DNA of 16,402 nucleotides from Thermoplasmatales archaeon (lineage in GTDB: Archaea; Thermoplasmatota; E2; DHVEG-1): contig JAGMDE010000041.1 of NCBI GenBank assembly GCA_023128855.1, forward strand, positions 1-16,402, read 5' to 3'. The notes under the pieces were generated by a model. It was not told where the DNA came from. It ran no database searches and saw nothing but the letters and a program-made list of their open reading frames with translations. Of this stretch, positions 16,061-16,402 are shown in pieces (within the stretch, counting starts at the first letter, position 1; each line of letters opens with the position of its first letter). Both the position numbers and the translations under genes were made by a program.

Positions 16061-16068
16061 TACTTAAA
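16061..16068 (-). promoter_or_regulatory. TATA box of the giant secreted protein gene
   Basis: On the minus strand the bases read TTTAAGTA. A start about 25 bases downstream (near 16038) gives a leader of about 22 bases that contains GGGGGAGGT and the TTG start. The spacing matches the promoter of the propeller gene at 3790. Confidence 0.55.
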
Positions 16069-16155
16069 TATGATGTACGAAAATTTCGTATATTGTCGAT
16101 ATTCTTTCAAAATGGAACAAAAACATAGCAAATAATAAACATTTTGTATGTAAGT

Positions 16156-16274
16156 TTTAAATATCTGTAAGTTTATAATAAATGGTTAGGAGAAGTTATC
16201 CAATCGGCTGACAATACTGCGTGGTCTGTAGCGTAGCGTAAGACCCGCAGATGAAGAAGCCGTCTATATTTTTC
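16156..16274 (+). other. Structured region, possible decayed IS200/IS605 tnpB end or small RNA
   Basis: No long open frame exists here. A TTTAAATA at 16156-16163 could start a transcript near 16186. It would run through a bulged hairpin, GCG(T)GGTCT (16219-16227) with AGACCCGC (16241-16248), enclosed by CGGCT (16205-16209) with AGCCG (16258-16262), and end at TATTTTTC (about 16267-16273). One frame (from 16230) reads RSVRPADEEAVYIF, which resembles the C-G-x-x-V-R-P-x-x-x-E-A tail I recall from archaeal TnpB proteins; a TAG stands just before it. In IS605 elements this DNA also encodes the guide-like omega RNA. No upstream tnpB is present, so this is a remnant at most. Confidence 0.35.
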
Positions 16275-16402
16275 TAAGTGTATTTTACATATCATTTTTC
16301 TATCGCACACGGCACACTGCTTAGGGTGTACCCTATAAAGGTGCGACAGGAGAAATCAATAATATGGAAATTGTAAGTAGCGGATGCTATAAAAAGCCAG
16401 CG
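16275..16402 (+). other. Right-edge intergenic region with nested hairpins and a possible gene start
   Basis: TCGCAC (16303-16308) can pair with GTGCGA (16341-16346), enclosing a small hairpin TAGGG-TGTA-CCCTA (16322-16335). An AGGAG at about 16348-16352 and an ATG at 16364-16366 follow; the frame MEIVSSGCYKKPA stays open to the window edge (13 codons). This could be a structured leader of a gene that continues outside, a transposon end, or chance. Nothing else is seen. Confidence 0.3.

Noticed and set aside
16205..16262. tRNA gene
   Set aside because: There is no T-loop GTTCRA sequence, acceptor stem or anticodon arm of proper length.

Overview
The window looks like a piece of an AT-rich archaeal chromosome. 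Genes have TATA-like boxes about 25-45 bases before their starts, Shine-Dalgarno sites, and several TTG starts. The protein content (NosD beta-helix plus PKD giants, PQQ-like propeller plus PKD proteins, a zinc-ribbon ABC exporter, YbjQ proteins) suggests a Euryarchaeota/Thermoplasmatota-type uncultured lineage. That placement is inference; no rRNA or other marker gene is present.

Left part (1-3539, minus strand): a compact operon reading leftward from a promoter near 3590. Its order is a small two-helix membrane protein, a YbjQ-family protein, another small membrane protein, an ABC ATPase with an N-terminal zinc ribbon, its ABC-2 permease, a small zinc-ribbon protein, a second YbjQ paralogue, and a second ABC ATPase cut by the window edge. 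Genes overlap by 4 bases or lie a few bases apart, so they are probably made together as an envelope export or stress module.

Middle part (3540-8109, plus strand): a secreted 8-blade PQQ-like propeller/PKD protein; a secreted lipocalin-like (CrtC/AttH-type) protein; then, directly after its stop codon and in the same frame, a 100-codon tail of an apparent arylsulfotransferase-like protein; then a glycine-rich two-helix membrane peptide. The propeller protein and the sulfotransferase-like tail end in nearly the same 20 residues (FxRFLExFPxLQxxLLYLIx), a candidate C-terminal sorting or anchoring signal.

Three intergenic regions here (3597-3702, 5807-5882, 7740-7870) hold the same undescribed-looking repeat element. 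Short G(T/G)GCA-type units sit at exactly the same spacings (20, 18, 23, 34; total period 95 bases) in all three, with a conserved C5T5CGG core that forms the loop of a hairpin. The unit sequence differs between loci but is uniform within a locus. Two copies begin immediately after the stop codon of the shared C-terminal motif. This is the most interesting signal in the window.

Right part (8110-16402): a PD-(D/E)XK nuclease broken at its N-terminus and a membrane-protein fragment meet head to head at 8525. The membrane fragment runs into the 3' end of a 2302-residue secreted multidomain protein on the minus strand: NosD beta-helix, PKD, Ig-like, F5/8C, DNRLRE-like and CBM-like domains, and a C13/caspase-like cysteine peptidase domain split by a concanavalin-like insert. 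The broken ends suggest rearrangement or an assembly join. The last 320 bases hold structured, non-coding-looking DNA, perhaps a decayed IS200/IS605 tnpB end.
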